From: Diphasiastrum complanatum
Taxonomy: Eukaryota > Streptophyta > Lycopodiopsida > Lycopodiales > Lycopodiaceae
Direction: 5' to 3'
NCBI GenBank assembly: GCA_029204225.1
Contig: CM055113.1
Span: forward strand, 27,348,592 to 27,412,591
DNA length: 64,000 nucleotides
The translations under genes and the position numbers were made by a program. Shown piece after piece: positions 1 through 10,639 of this stretch (positions are counted from its first letter, which is position 1; each line of letters opens with the position of its first letter). Below the pieces are notes generated by a model, which was not told the origin of the DNA, did no database searches, and saw only the letters and a list, made by a program, of their open reading frames with translations.

Positions 1-898
1 ATGTGCTAATTACTTGTGTAATAGACTTCCTAGTAGTGCTATTGATGGGATCTCACCTTATCAAAATTTGTTTCATAAGAAACCCAATGTAAAAGATTTT
101 AAAATCTTTGGATGTATTTGTTATGTCCACATCCCTTTGGAGACAAGAAGGAAGAAAGATGCTACCTCCTTCAAATGGATTTTGTTGGATATGGAGAAAA
201 TAACAAGGGCTATAGGATATATGATCCTATATCCAAGAAAGTAAAGATAAGCAAGGATGTACTTTTTGATGAGTCACAATTTGCTAAAAGCTTGTCTAAT
301 GGATTCAACCCATTGTGCATTGAGGATCTTGAAAAACCCGAGGAGGGTCTTGACAAACTTGAGGATGGAGACAAGGATCCTAGTCAAAGGGGGCCTAGAA
401 AATCATCAAGAAGCAAGGCCGAGCCCTCAAGGCTCACCTATGTGGACAAGGGAAAGCAAAAGGAAGACTCTACATCTTCTACCTCTTACTCCTTCTTAGC
501 TACATTGCTTGAAGAGCCATCATCTTTTGAAGAAGCATATAGATCTAAAGTTTGGAGAGATGCAATGCAAGTAGAGTATGATGCATTAGAAGAAAATCAT
601 ACTTGGAATTTTGTAAATCTTCCAAGAGGGAAGAAGCCACTTGCATGTAAGTGGATTTATAGAATAAAGTACAATCAAGATGGATCTATTAGTAAGTACA
701 AGGCTAGGCTTGTTGCTAAAGGATTTCTTCAAGTACAAGGATTGGATTATGAAGAAACATTTGCATCTATAGCTAAGCTTGTAACTATTAGATTAATCAT
801 TTGCATTGCTACTTTGTTCAAGTGAGATCTCTAACAAATGGATGTGACAAATGCTTTTTTGAATGGCTTCTTAGAAGAGGAAATCTACATGATGCAAC
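1..898 (+). pseudogene. Ty1/copia pol fragment (integrase C-terminus and RT N-terminus)
   Basis: Remnant of a copia polyprotein entering from the left edge. The first ~180 bases encode the end of integrase (CNRLPSSAIDGISPY, then an IFGC..YVHIPLETRRKK block). The frame then shifts and runs to 825 through the acidic linker into the RT N-terminus (KPLACKWIYRIKYNQDG, KARLVAKGF, GLDYEETFA). In-frame stops at about 823 and 835 follow, and the next RT block (DVTNAFLNGFLEEEIYMMQP) is still readable before it is cut at 898 by an insertion. It is the same family as the minus-strand copy at 39.5-41.6 kb. The frameshift, stops and missing catalytic palm make it inactive. Confidence 0.93.
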
Positions 899-1265
899 CA
901 TTAGGGAAAATATGGGCTCAAAATGGGCACTTTAAGAAATTTCACTTTAGAGAGAGGTTACATAGAGAGAGAATGAAAATCGATAACTTTTGGTTGCCAT
1001 TTTCCGAGTTTTTGGCCTTTCTCGACGTTTAACTAGTATGGTTAACTTCAGACAATAATTAGTCATGCATGAGATGTATTAACTTCACTTCATGCTCATT
1101 CCAAAATTCAAGACTAGAGATTTAAGACTGAAAATCTTGGTGTGTTCAATTGAGGTGGGAGAGGCAGATTTTTTGAAATCACTGTATGCTTACAGTGAAA
1201 TATGAGGCGGGACGATTTTTCTATGCGACATAAACATTACAAAAGTAATGAATGTTAGATCTGTT
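899..1265 (+). mobile_element. Fragment of a CATTAG-TIR repeat inserted in copia RT
   Basis: The copia reading frame stops exactly where a sequence starting CATTAGGGAAAATATGGGCT begins. The next ~360 bases match 17914-18215 in the same order, with shared blocks GGGCTCAAAATGGGC, AACTTCAG.CA.TAATTAGT and AAAGTAATGAATG. At 17914 the same start is one end of a TIR-bordered insertion, so this is read as one end of a related non-autonomous DNA element. The other terminus was not found here. The TIR assignment is inference from repeated ends, not from a known family. Confidence 0.55.
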
Positions 1266-1297
1266 TATATTGATTTACTGTAGTTTGATTCATTTAC

Positions 1298-2179
1298 ATG
1301 ATTGTAGCTTTTACAATGGCAATGTTCCATTTGCATGTTGCTCTTCCGATGGAATGCACTCCAACTATTAAGAAAAATGCGAAAGTTGTAGAGAATGTTG
1401 CTGCAATAGTTAGAGAATTGAGAATAAATAATCATATGAATATAGATTTGTGGGTGGATGGATCAATTTATCCTAATGATCCAGCTACCAATTTGTGTCC
1501 AGATTTTAAGTCCGTAACTCATCTTCTCAGATATGTATGTGAAGGAAATAGCGGATTACTTGGATATTGTCAAAGGTTGCGTGATACTGGAATGCATAGC
1601 ATATCTTGTCTTAATCAACAATTACAGTTTGCTAATCAACAATTGCAAAGTGCAAATCAACAATTGCTTCATTATGTGCAACACACTAGTGCTGAAAACA
1701 ATGCACTCAAGAATTCTATGTCAGAGTTGAATGCTACTTTCACTACTCTTCAGGAATCAAATCAAGAAAGGTTAGAATCCATGGAAAAGTTGCGATCTGA
1801 GAGTTTAAAATATGTTGATGTAAGAAATAGTGAAGCATCCCAAGTGGACACTATTCTCTATATCAATTATGGTTATTTCTACTTTGAGCATTACATGGTC
1901 ATTGAAAGGAGATCTATTCTTAGGAAGACGATCATTCTTATGATGGATCAAAGTTCTATTGGCAAAAACTATGCTAGGAGCAAGCATATTGAAATACAAT
2001 ATCATTTTGTGAGGGAGCGAGTCATTGCAAAGGAGGTGGAGCTTCAACATGTGTCTTCAAGGGAATGTGTAGCTGATATCTTCACCAAAGCATCGGGAAA
2101 AGACTTGTTCATGAAGCATAGTACTTCACTTGGAGTATTATCAAAGTCTATGCTAAAACTAGTTGAAGAGGGAGTGTGA
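1298..2179 (+). CDS. Chimeric ORF: unknown coiled-coil region fused to copia RNase H tail
   Basis: An open frame of 293 codons with two unlike parts. Residues 1 to ~180 match nothing I recognise. They contain a glutamine-rich segment with three tandem heptads (NQQLQFA, NQQLQSA, NQQLLHY) followed by a heptad-like stretch rich in L, E, N and S, so a coiled coil is likely. From about residue 210 the frame is the C-terminal end of copia RNase H (DQSSIG, ARSKHIEIQYHFVRE, ECVADIFTKA), ending just before an LTR. The RNase H part belongs to the copia interrupted at 898. The first part may be captured gene sequence or part of the insertion. No host-like promoter was seen and expression is unproven. 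Confidence 0.4.
   Translation: MIVAFTMAMFHLHVALPMECTPTIKKNAKVVENVAAIVRELRINNHMNIDLWVDGSIYPNDPATNLCPDFKSVTHLLRYVCEGNSGLLGYCQRLRDTGMHSISCLNQQLQFANQQLQSANQQLLHYVQHTSAENNALKNSMSELNATFTTLQESNQERLESMEKLRSESLKYVDVRNSEASQVDTILYINYGYFYFEHYMVIERRSILRKTIILMMDQSSIGKNYARSKHIEIQYHFVRERVIAKEVELQHVSSRECVADIFTKASGKDLFMKHSTSLGVLSKSMLKLVEEGV
1613..1675 (+). repeat. Three tandem 21-bp units encoding NQQL heptads
   Basis: Three imperfect 21-base copies, each starting AATCAACAATT, lie in the coiled-coil part of the chimeric ORF. Differences between copies are mostly at codon third positions or give conservative changes. Confidence 0.85.
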
Positions 2180-2447
2180 AAGATTCAACTAGTTTCATCA
2201 CATTTTGCAATATTTTCATATTTGGCATATTGAGGCCAAAACTTGTTTTAAACTTAGAGGTTAACTTTTCAAAGTTCATTAGTCTAAATCTCATTTGAAT
2301 AAACACTTTTTGAAAGTGTGGGAAAGATAGAATGCGAGTTAGGGTAGATTCAATTTGACTAAGTTGGGTACATTGAATCTAGACCCAAAATTGGTAGGGT
2401 TAGCATTTTGGTGGAAAAGCCAAGTGGCCAAATAGGGTTTCGCCCTG

Positions 2448-2457
2448 CTATAAAGGG
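2448..2457 (+). promoter_or_regulatory. TATA box of the copia LTR
   Basis: CTATAAAGGG sits in the LTR about 270 bases from its start, a usual place for the U3 promoter. Confidence 0.55.
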
Positions 2458-3176
2458 ATGTAACTCGTGGAGAGAGTGATCTTCTCTCTTCTCTATTTCA
2501 TTTCATGCTTATACATGGTTCTCTTGGGTTCTACTATCCATTGGTGCACTATCTTGGTGATTGCTTGCAATTCTATGTGTAGAATGATCTATATTTGCTA
2601 TTTTTGGATCCACACATGTGAAATACAGTAGCTTGCTGGTTTTGTACGGACAGCAATAGTACGTAATCATTTCATTCAATTTTGATCAAGTTCTATTAGT
2701 GTTTGCATCTCAAATTGTGTGTAGATGCTGATTTTTCTACATTGGTGAGATTGGTAGTGTATTTCTCTTTCTAACCAAAGATCATTCAAGTAGATTGGAT
2801 CTTAAGGATCTGAAATCTTTCACATAGGCTAGGGTTTTCACATTAGGGCAAGAAATTTGAGTCTACTTCCTTATTATATGCTAGATCTTCACCTAACTTT
2901 GTAAAGGAAGTGTCTTTTACTATGTATTTACATTTTCCATAGTGAGAAGATAGAAACTTTTTTGGAGCCTCAAGGACAAACTCGGATTTTCTCTCTATGT
3001 ATTGTGATTGCTATTGGTTCCAATGAAACCCAGCTTTGGCACACTTCAAACTCTGTCTACAGGCCATACTACAGCCTGACCTTCACACATGAGAACTTGG
3101 ATTATAGTTTATGATCAAGTTTTCGATTGTCTCTACTTGTTTTCTATCAAGCTGCTAAAGTAGATCTAGTTTTCTG

Positions 3177-3256
3177 ATGACTAGTATCTGATAGATTGTT
3201 TAACAAGCACACAATCAACCTTGTGGATCATTCAAAGATCCATTTATGGTCCTTAG
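3177..3256 (+). repeat. LTR-terminal arm of an inverted repeat
   Basis: About 80 bases starting GATGACTAGTATCTGATAGA at the end of the LTR are repeated almost exactly in reverse complement at 4132-4212. Confidence 0.9.
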
Positions 3257-3265
3257 CTTTTCACA

Positions 3266-3278
3266 TGGTATCAGAGCC
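3266..3278 (+). other. Primer-binding site (initiator Met-tRNA type)
   Basis: TGGTATCAGAGCC immediately follows the LTR terminal CA. This is the usual plant copia primer site. Confidence 0.85.
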
Positions 3279-3649
3279 AAGTACAAGACTATTGATCAGT
3301 GTTTGAAACTTATCCAATTTTAGCAGGTTTTTGGTGCAAAAAGCTAATATTGGAAGGGCGAGCTGGTATCCTGGAATTGGTGAGGGAATTTGATCCCAAA
3401 CTTCTTGTGGATCAAAATCCGTATTGTTCACAAATGTGAGCAACTCTGAACTAGCATTTAAACTCCCATATTCAGTGGATCACTGTAATTTCATCTGGTG
3501 CCAGTTTGATATAATTTTTGGTGCAAATCCTAGGATAAGATACGAAGATCATTTGTGATTAATTAGTTTTGGATTTGATTCATGAGAACTAATTAATCTA
3601 GACTAAATTTAGACCTTCTTAAAGTGGAAACTAGGTCTAGAAAGTACAC

Positions 3650-4131
3650 AAATTGTGCCCACACTCACCATCATTGGCCATATAGATCACCCTCTTGTCA
3701 TCTCCATATGCCAACAAAGAAAAGTCATGAGTGAACTTGCTCCACTATCAATCCACCATGGATCAAGATCTCCATCACTAGCAAGCATACATGAAGACAT
3801 CACAAAAGCATCATCATTTGCATCTTGAACATCCAAACCATCCTCATCAAGAGTAAGATTACCTTGCTTGTCTCCTGGATCTCTCTTATTCTTGTAGCAC
3901 TCACTTGCAAAGTGTCCTTTGATGCCACATTAGAAGTACTTGAACTTTGATCTATACTCCTTTTTGCCATTTGAAAAAGCATCCCCTTGATCTTGCCCTT
4001 TAGACCACTACCCTTGAATTTGCCCTTTGTGAACATAGCCTCCTCTTGAAGTGTCGATGTAGATCCACCTCTTGCTTGAAGCCTATATTCTTCATTGATC
4101 AAGATTTCTTGAAGATGTGAAAAGTACAGTA
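3650..4131 (-). pseudogene. Copia gag-protease fragment
   Basis: Read on the minus strand, a gag C-terminus (INEEYRLQARGGSTSTLQEE, then a basic linker) leads to a decayed zinc knuckle at about 3890-3945. There the first cysteine is a tyrosine and a stop lies inside the knuckle (...CGIKGHFASEC). The protease core WWIDSGAS follows near 3742-3768. The frame changes at least once. The fragment is fused directly to an inverted LTR end at 4132, so the 5' part of gag is missing. It is the same family as the adjacent LTR. Confidence 0.85.
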
Positions 4132-4212
4132 CTAAGGACCATAAATGGATCTTTGAATGATCCACAAGGTTGATTGTGTGCTTGTTAAACAATCTATCAG
4201 ATACTAGTCATC
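4132..4212 (-). repeat. Inverted copy of the copia LTR terminus
   Basis: Reverse complement of 3177-3256 with near-perfect identity. It marks the 5' end of the minus-strand gag fragment. Confidence 0.9.
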
Positions 4213-4836
4213 ATAAATTAAGATCTAGTTTAAACACTGTCTCAATTAATTTTGGACTTTTTAATATATTTAGGACTATTTTCTACACATGGTACCAAAA
4301 GAGCTAGATAAAAAAAACAATAAAAACTAACTAATTCTTGAAGTGGAATTTTTTCAAGTTCGAATCTCATTTAAATACAACTATAAGCCAAACAAGACAA
4401 ATTTGATCAACAAATTACAATTTAATTTATTGATGCTTTTGTCCAATAGTTATGAGCACCTAATATAACTATCCAAAATTAGTGTCGATCCGAATTACGT
4501 AGACAACTTTTAAACATAAACATTCATATAGAATTTCAAAAGGAACATAAACATAATTTGATATTTAAAAGAATTTGAAAGAATGTACAGTACTATGAAA
4601 ATAGGCTATAAAAATCTCGACGAAGGTTTCTTGGAATCTAAACCTATCAGGCGAACGTTTTCCAAGGCTAGCAAAGGATGAACCTTCGCCCAAGAGGGTC
4701 CTTCGCCCAGGTAATGTCATAAATGCATTTTTCCAAAATTTGAACCTATGGCCAACCTAATTTTGACATTTTAAGATCATCTAGCATGTCGGCGAAGGTT
4801 CATAATGAGAGTAAGGTGCTCAGCGAAGGTTCCCAA
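4213..4836. other. Non-coding, AT-rich, with CGAAGGTT motifs at its right end
   Basis: No gene seen. From about 4618 to 4830 the motif (A)ACCTTCGC or its complement GCGAAGGTT occurs at least four times. The same motif is repeated through the gypsy leader at 57.8-58.65 kb, so this may be a leader fragment of that family. Confidence 0.4.
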
Positions 4837-5618
4837 TGTCACGGAAGTTTTTTTTTTTCTTGTTTCATGTTCATCCTCTTTCTTCCGATTCGCGAACAAT
4901 TTTCTATCTTTGAATTTTCTTTTCGTGCAGAAGCTCTTACGGGATCCCAGACACTCGACTACGCATAACAAAACATGTTTTATTCTAGCAATCAAGAGAC
5001 ACAGCACAAGGCCAAGAGATACACGAAATAGAGCGGGTATATTGTCAATTTGGTTTCAGAGCGAGATCGTCAGTGTCTCGCTCGTTGGCGGATTGACTCT
5101 CTGCTCTTTCGTTGTGTTCTGCTCGTTGGCAGACTTTCATGCACAACTATGGTATTTTTGCTTTCTTACTCTATTCGCTAAGTCTTTCTCTATTTCTTAC
5201 AGATCTATGTGTTCACTATCTCTCTACTTTTTGCTATGATCCAGAGAGGATTGTTTATACCTCCACCATGTGGAGTTTACAAGATAGCTAAACGTAGAAT
5301 CACAAGACTAGTTAACGCTAATTAGCTAGTTAGTTACTCTCTGTCATTGCTATTCGCTTTAGCTGGGCATAAAGCCCGTTGAGCTGGCAGCTGGCAGCGC
5401 GAAGGAGTTCTCTTCGTTTGTTCCGTTCTTTTCGTATTCTTTGTTCTGCACCCCTTTTGCGGTTTGCAATCCTGGAGATGTGTTTACGATTCGCGATTGA
5501 TTCGCGAATCGTTCACGCTTTGAGTCAAAGACACGTTGACTGTCGTGAATTGTTCTCGTTTGACCTTCATGTCTTGTTCGTGCTGCGACACAGTTGCAAG
5601 AGTTCACCATTTCTGACA
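4837..5618 (-). mobile_element. Copia family B 3' LTR, minus strand (782 bp)
   Basis: On the minus strand it starts TGTCAGAAATGG just after a purine tract (TCAAGAGGGAG) and ends CCGTGACA at 4837. The part nearest 4837 matches 7752-8199 (inverted relative to this copy), and the whole unit matches the LTR at 24607-25332. No primer site follows, so this is a 3' LTR ending in flanking DNA. Confidence 0.88.
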
Positions 5619-5639
5619 CTCCCTCTTGAACCTTGCAGC

Positions 5640-5912
5640 TTTGTTCGTTCAATCCAATTGCCTCTCTTTGCTTGGTAAAGAGTGGTTTGTCGAGCGGTTT
5701 CATGAGGAGATCTGCAATCATACTTTCTGATTTTATGAACTAGACCTAGAGCTCTCCTTTCGAGATCAAATCTTGAATGTGATGGTACTTCAAAGTAATG
5801 TGCTTCATCTTTGAATGGAAGACAGGATCCTGGGACAGATAGATGGCACTCTGTGAGTTCATCATCATCGTGCTTGGCCCCTCTTGGGGTATCCTGATTG
5901 CCTCCAATATCA
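5640..5912 (-). pseudogene. Copia family B RNase H C-terminus
   Basis: Minus-strand reading gives NSQSAIYLSQDPVFHSKMKH, then KYHHIQDLISKGEL and MIADLLMKPLDKPLF, the conserved end of copia RNase H, running directly into the LTR at 5618. There is at least one stop or frame break. The 5' side is lost where gypsy sequence begins near 5935. Confidence 0.88.
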
Positions 5913-5935
5913 AACTGACTATTGTTCCTATTTGG

Positions 5936-6583
5936 ACAGTAGAGGCGTTAGAAGACTTTGAAAAGTTAAAAAAAACATTTACTTCAGCACCAATACTGTG
6001 TTCTCCAGATTGGATGATTGAATTTCATGCTCATACGGATGTCTCAAAATATGCCATTGGATCAGTTTTGATGCAGCCATGTGACTATAAGAAGGATTAT
6101 CCTATACGATTTGCAAGCAGACAGCTTACAGATCCAGATAAGAATTATTCAACAACAAAACGTGAAGCGTTAGCCATGAATTTTTCTGTTCAGAAATTTT
6201 GTCACTATCTCATGGAAATGCACTTTGCAGTTTATACGGATCACCAACTGTTACTTTACTTGGTAAACAAGACATGCAATACTGGACGTATTGCAAGATG
6301 GTTATTGTTATTGATTGAATTTGATCTTCGAATTGTGGTTCGAAAGGGCAAGCAACATTATCTAGTCGATCACGTTTCACGAATCGAATTCACACTAGTT
6401 AATACTGAAGTGGATGATGAGTTACCAGATGCTACATTGTTCTATGTCGAAACATTACCTGAGTGGGCAGCGGATATTGTTGAGTACCTTATGCTAGGAC
6501 AGACAAATGATTCTTTGAAAAAAGTACAGAAGAGACAATTGATTCATAAGGCTCAACCTTATCAATTGATTGCAAGACAATAG
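5936..6583 (+). pseudogene. Ty3/gypsy RT C-terminus and RNase H
   Basis: The readable part of this frame is the end of a gypsy RT (FEKLKKTFTSAPILCSPDW) followed by RNase H: FHAHTDVSKYAIGSVLMQ, IRFASRQLTDPDKNYSTTKR with the catalytic-region glutamate at REALA, and VYTDHQLLLYLVN. The RT palm is missing. The N-terminal ~30 codons of the open frame come from the neighbouring antisense copia DNA. It ends at a stop just before the integrase zinc domain. Confidence 0.92.
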
Positions 6584-7696
6584 TATCGTCGTAGATCAGA
6601 CAATCGAAGATGTGTTTTACCACATGCAGTACTAGATTTAATCATGTTTTTACATGATAGCATGGGCGAAGGACACTTCTCTACAGATATTACTGTTTGC
6701 AAACTTTTGCAATCAAGTTGTTGGAGGCCTGCACTTCATAAGGACACAGAAAATTGTATTCAGACATGTGATGCTTGCTAGTGAACATGACGGCCTACTC
6801 GACAGCATTACAAACCCTTGCATCCGGTTTAATCGCAAGCACCGTTTGAAAAATGGGGACTAGATTATGTTGGTCCTATTCATCCTGTCGCACAAAGATC
6901 TCAGGCCAGATACATTATCGTAGCAACTGATTATATGACCAAGTGGGATGAAGCCAAAGCTGTCAAATTTGCTGATGCTAAATCTATGGCCAAGTTTCTC
7001 TATGAAAATACTATAATCAAATTTGGATGTTCGATCGAGATTGTCAGTGATTGAGGTACACACTTTGTTAATCAAACAATAAGGTATTTACTGGAAGACT
7101 TTTTCGTTATACACAGATTAAGTACTCCTTACTATCCTAGAGGGAATAGCCAAGCTGAATCTTTCAATAAGATTTTCTACACCATTATGACAAAGACAGT
7201 TGAAGCGACTCGGTCTGATTAGGAACATAAACTGTATGCAACATTATGAGCATTCAGAACCACTTACAAAATTAGTAGAAATCAAACACCCTTTCAACTG
7301 GTCTATGGTCAAGATGGTATCATGCCGATTGAATTCTTATCCCCATCTTTACGCATAGCGGCAACAGAACGATTAAATGATGATAAGTCTTTACAACTCC
7401 ATCATGAAGCGTTGCACAAATTATGTGAAACCTGATTGATGGCAGTTCATGCATTAGCAGCAAAAAAAGCCTGCCGAAAGGCATGGCACGATCGTTGATT
7501 GTACAAAAAGGATCTGAAAGCAGGAGATCTTGCATTGATATACAAAAACAAGCTGATCAAGAAAAAATTGAAGTTTACCGATGAAGGCCCGTATAAAGTG
7601 AAGGAACTCCTGAACTATGGCGCAATAATTCTTGAGCACTTGTATGGAAAACGATTTGATACTCCATTGAATGGCAGTCGATTACGCGAGTTTTGA
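6584..7696 (+). pseudogene. Ty3/gypsy integrase
   Basis: Continues from the RNase H. A degenerate HHCC zinc domain (LHDSMGEGHFSTD ... CIQTCDAC) is followed by the core: EKWGLDYVGPI, VATDYMTKW, a decayed second catalytic block (IEIVSD, stop, GTHFVN) and STPYYPRGNSQAESFNK. The C-terminal part ends KRFDTPLNGSRLREF. At least six in-frame stops and one frame change show decay. It is cut at 7751 by a copia LTR. Confidence 0.92.
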
Positions 7697-7751
7697 CAAC
7701 CTGCTTCGCCAGATCAACAAGCCTGATCTCAAGGATTTTTTATTTTATTTG

Positions 7752-8199
7752 TGTAAACTCCACATGGTGGAGGTATAAGCAATCCTCTCTGGATCATAAC
7801 AAAAAGTAGAGAGATAGTGAACACAGAGATCTGTAAGAAACAAAGAGAGACTTAGCGAATAGGGTAAGAAAGCAAAAATACCATAGCTGTGCATGAAAGT
7901 CTGCCAACGAGCAAAACACAGTGAAAGAGTAGAGAGTCAATCCGCTAACGAGCGAGACATTGACGATCTTGCTCTGAAACCAAACTGACAATATAGTCGT
8001 TCTATTTCGTGTATCTCTTGGCCTTGTGTTGTGTCTCTTGATTGCTAGAATAAAACATGGTCTGTGATGCGTAGTCGAGTGTTTGGGATCCCGTAAGAGC
8101 TTCTGCATGAAATGAAAATTCAAAGACAGAAAATTGGTTGCGAATCAGAAGAAAGATGATGAACACGAAACAAGAAAGAAAGAAAAAACTTCTGCGACA
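7752..8199 (+). mobile_element. Copia family B 5' LTR, truncated at its start
   Basis: Matches the last ~450 bases of the family B LTR (shared GTAAACTCCACAT, GTGCATGAAAGTCTGCCAAC, GATCTTGCTCT). It ends TCTGCGACA immediately before a primer-binding site. The U3 side is absent and gypsy sequence abuts it. It is in inverted orientation to the LTR at 4837-5618. Confidence 0.88.
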
Positions 8200-8212
8200 T
8201 GGTATCAGAGCC
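8200..8212 (+). other. Primer-binding site of copia family B
   Basis: TGGTATCAGAGCC directly follows the LTR end. Confidence 0.88.
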
Positions 8213-8265
8213 AACAGGTTCTCACTATTGATATCCCAGCAGTGATTCTTCCAAACAACACAAAT

Positions 8266-9190
8266 ATGGCTATGACAATCCAGACTAGAGTAGCAATCAG
8301 TCTTGATGGTGCAAATTACACAATCTGGAAATTGAAAATCAAAACACTCCTGAAAGGCAAAGGCATTTGGTCAGTGACTGAGCTCTCAGAGGTGTAGCCT
8401 CCAGAGGGAGACCCGAGGAGAGCTCAATGGATTAGAAAGGATGAGCACACAATGGCGATCATCATTTTGTCCAAAAATGAAGATCTGCTCATGCAGATTG
8501 AAGACTACGAAAGCAGCCATGCAGCGTGGGAAAGATTAAAGCAAAAGTATGAAATGATGACTGTAGATGCAGTCATGCACCTTCACAATCAACTGCAATC
8601 CATACGGTGGGATGGCAACCAGTTAGATCAGCATGTTAAAAAGATCAGAACAATCTTCGCTCAACTCGCTGCATCAAGACAGGAGCACTAGGTCCCAGCA
8701 CCACAATAGCTGATGTACTTCATGAAATCTCTACCGACGTCCTATCAGCCACTCAGAATGCTCATACTGAGTCTACCAAATATGACATTCGACAAAGCAG
8801 TCAGTCTTGTCGCTGATGAGAGACTGATGAGAGATGAAGGAGAGAGAAGCAGTGATCAAGAGAAGGCTCTCTTCATGAAAGGAAGGAAGAAGAACAAAAA
8901 CAAGCCAAGGTTCGAGAAGACGAAGTCCTCGAATCAACAATCTTCTTCATGTGATCACTGCCACAAACCAAGCCATACAGCCAACAAATGTTGGTTCAAT
9001 CCACCAATACCTTGCATGCACTGCAAGAAGAAAGGACATTCTACATACAACTGCAGATTCAACCCAAAAAAAAAAACAAAGCTAAAAAGGCAAACATTGC
9101 AGAGTCATCAAAGGATGTTGAAAGAGGTGACAAAGCTTTCACGATACTCGACGAAGCTTCGACAAGCTAGTCTAAACACGACTACGATGT
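8266..9190 (+). pseudogene. Copia family B gag
   Basis: The first ATG after the primer site starts MAMTIQTRVAISLDGANYTIW, a typical copia gag opening. The frame carries the UBN2-type body (WERLKQKYEM, LHNQLQSIRWDG, LPTSYQPLRMLILSLP) and two zinc knuckles of the CX2CX4HX4C form (CDHCHKPSHTANKC and CMHCKKKGHSTYNC). In-frame stops lie near 8395, 8689 and 8707. An A11 run at 9066-9076 shifts the downstream pol into another frame. Gag would package element RNA into virus-like particles, but this copy is broken. Confidence 0.92.
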
Positions 9191-10612
9191 AGTCATCGAT
9201 TCAGGAGCAATATCTCACATAACCTGCAACAAGAAGATCTTGATCAACTTTCGTGAACTCGAAAATGACAGAGCAGTGACTCTAGGTGATGGAAGCAGAC
9301 ACGATGTCAAAGGCATCGGCTCTCTACAGCTACGAACATTGTCAGGCCAAGCAAAGCTGCCAGGAGCACTCTATGTGCCCTCACTCAAAAAAGATCTGCT
9401 ATCTATCTCCAAGATGGCAAATCTAGGCATTCAAATTTTGTTCGACGGCAACACTTGCCGTATGATCGAGAAGATGACAAACAAGTTGCTGACGGTCGGA
9501 TGTAGAGAAGGAAATTTCTATTGGGCCAAAATAATCAGCAACTCTGAAAGCATATTAACTGCTTCTGAAAACGAAGATCAGCTCTGGCATAGAAGAATGT
9601 ATCATCTGAACATGCAGAGCCTGTATGACATGAGCAGAAAGGACATTGTCACAGGTCTCAAGATTTCAAGGCTAGAGGCTGAGTTCTGCGAAGCTTGTCA
9701 AAAAGGCAAGCAACATCAAAATCCATTCACATACAAGGGAAGAAGAGCCAAATGAGTTCTTGAGCTCGTCCACTCTGATGTGTGTGGACCGATGAAAACA
9801 GATTCGCTCTCAGATTTGAGATATTTTCTAACGTTCGTAGATGATTACAACCGAATGACCATGATCTACTACTTGAAGAAGAAATCTGAAGTATTTGATT
9901 CGTTCAAGAAGTTCGTGGCATTCGCAGAGTGACACACCTCGAAGAAGATACAGATCCTTAGATCTGACAATGGAGGTGAATACAAAAGCACAGAATTCTC
10001 AAGATTCTGCGAAGAACAGGGGATCGAACACCAGTCCACTCCTGCATACACACCAGAATACAACGGTGTGGCAGAAAGAAGAAACAAAACGTTGAAGGAG
10101 CCAGATGCATGATGGCACAGGCTCAATTGTTGGGTCAATTCTGGGCCGAGGTAGCTGCAGTTGTACACCTGCAGAACAGATCTACAATGACAACGTTGGA
10201 GAACAAAACACCATACGAAATGTGGACAGGCAGAAAGCCTGATCTGTCATATGTACGAGTGTTTGGATGTGCAACATACAAGCACATTCCAAAGGAAAAG
10301 AGAAGCAAGCTCGATGACAAATCTGAACAAACAATCATGGTCGGCTCCTCGAATGGAACACATGTGTACAAACTCTACGATCCTACCACGAAGAAGGTTG
10401 TTTCGAACAGAGATGTGAAGTTCGACGAGTCCACATTCCCGGTAGTGAAAGACGAAAGAGGCCATGAGATCTTCACACTACTGCCTATTGAAGAGGTAGA
10501 TAGAGGACATACATCAAATCAGAATGTAGAGCCTCAAATTCTAGAGCAGCAGAAAGCAGAGGATCGACCCCACGAACAAGAAATGTTCGAGCATCGACGA
10601 AACGAACCTTGA
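9080..10612 (+). pseudogene. Copia family B protease and integrase
   Basis: Protease core VIDSGAISHITC lies at about 9199-9234. Integrase follows: zinc domain WHRRMYHLNMQSLYDMS ... CEACQKGKQ, then catalytic blocks ELVHSDVCGPM, ILRSDNGGEY and STPAYTPEYNGVAERRN, so D, D and E positions are still readable. There are stops near 9753 and 9930 and a frame change near 10098. The C-terminal domain continues (TPYEMWTGRKP, VRVFGCATYKHIP) to a stop at 10610. Confidence 0.92.
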
Positions 10613-10639
10613 AGGTCAACAAGACAAAGAAGACCTCTT

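Larger units (their letters stand above)
2175..3265 (+). mobile_element. Copia LTR (about 1.09 kb)
   Basis: It begins TGTGAAAG directly after the RNase H tail and a purine-rich GAAGAGGGAG tract, and ends TTTTCACA directly before a primer-binding site. A TATA-like CTATAAAGGG lies at 2448-2457. Because it follows RNase H and precedes a primer site, it is either a shared LTR between two tandem copies or the product of LTR-LTR recombination. Confidence 0.8.

Noticed and set aside
4345..4375. TTCAAGTTCGAATCTC resembling a tRNA T-arm
   Set aside because: No acceptor stem, D-arm or anticodon arm could be formed around it.
4805..5239. 144-codon ORF on the plus strand and a homologous ORF at 7794-8123 minus
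   Set aside because: Both are antisense reads of the same copia LTR; their similarity is explained by the LTR itself.
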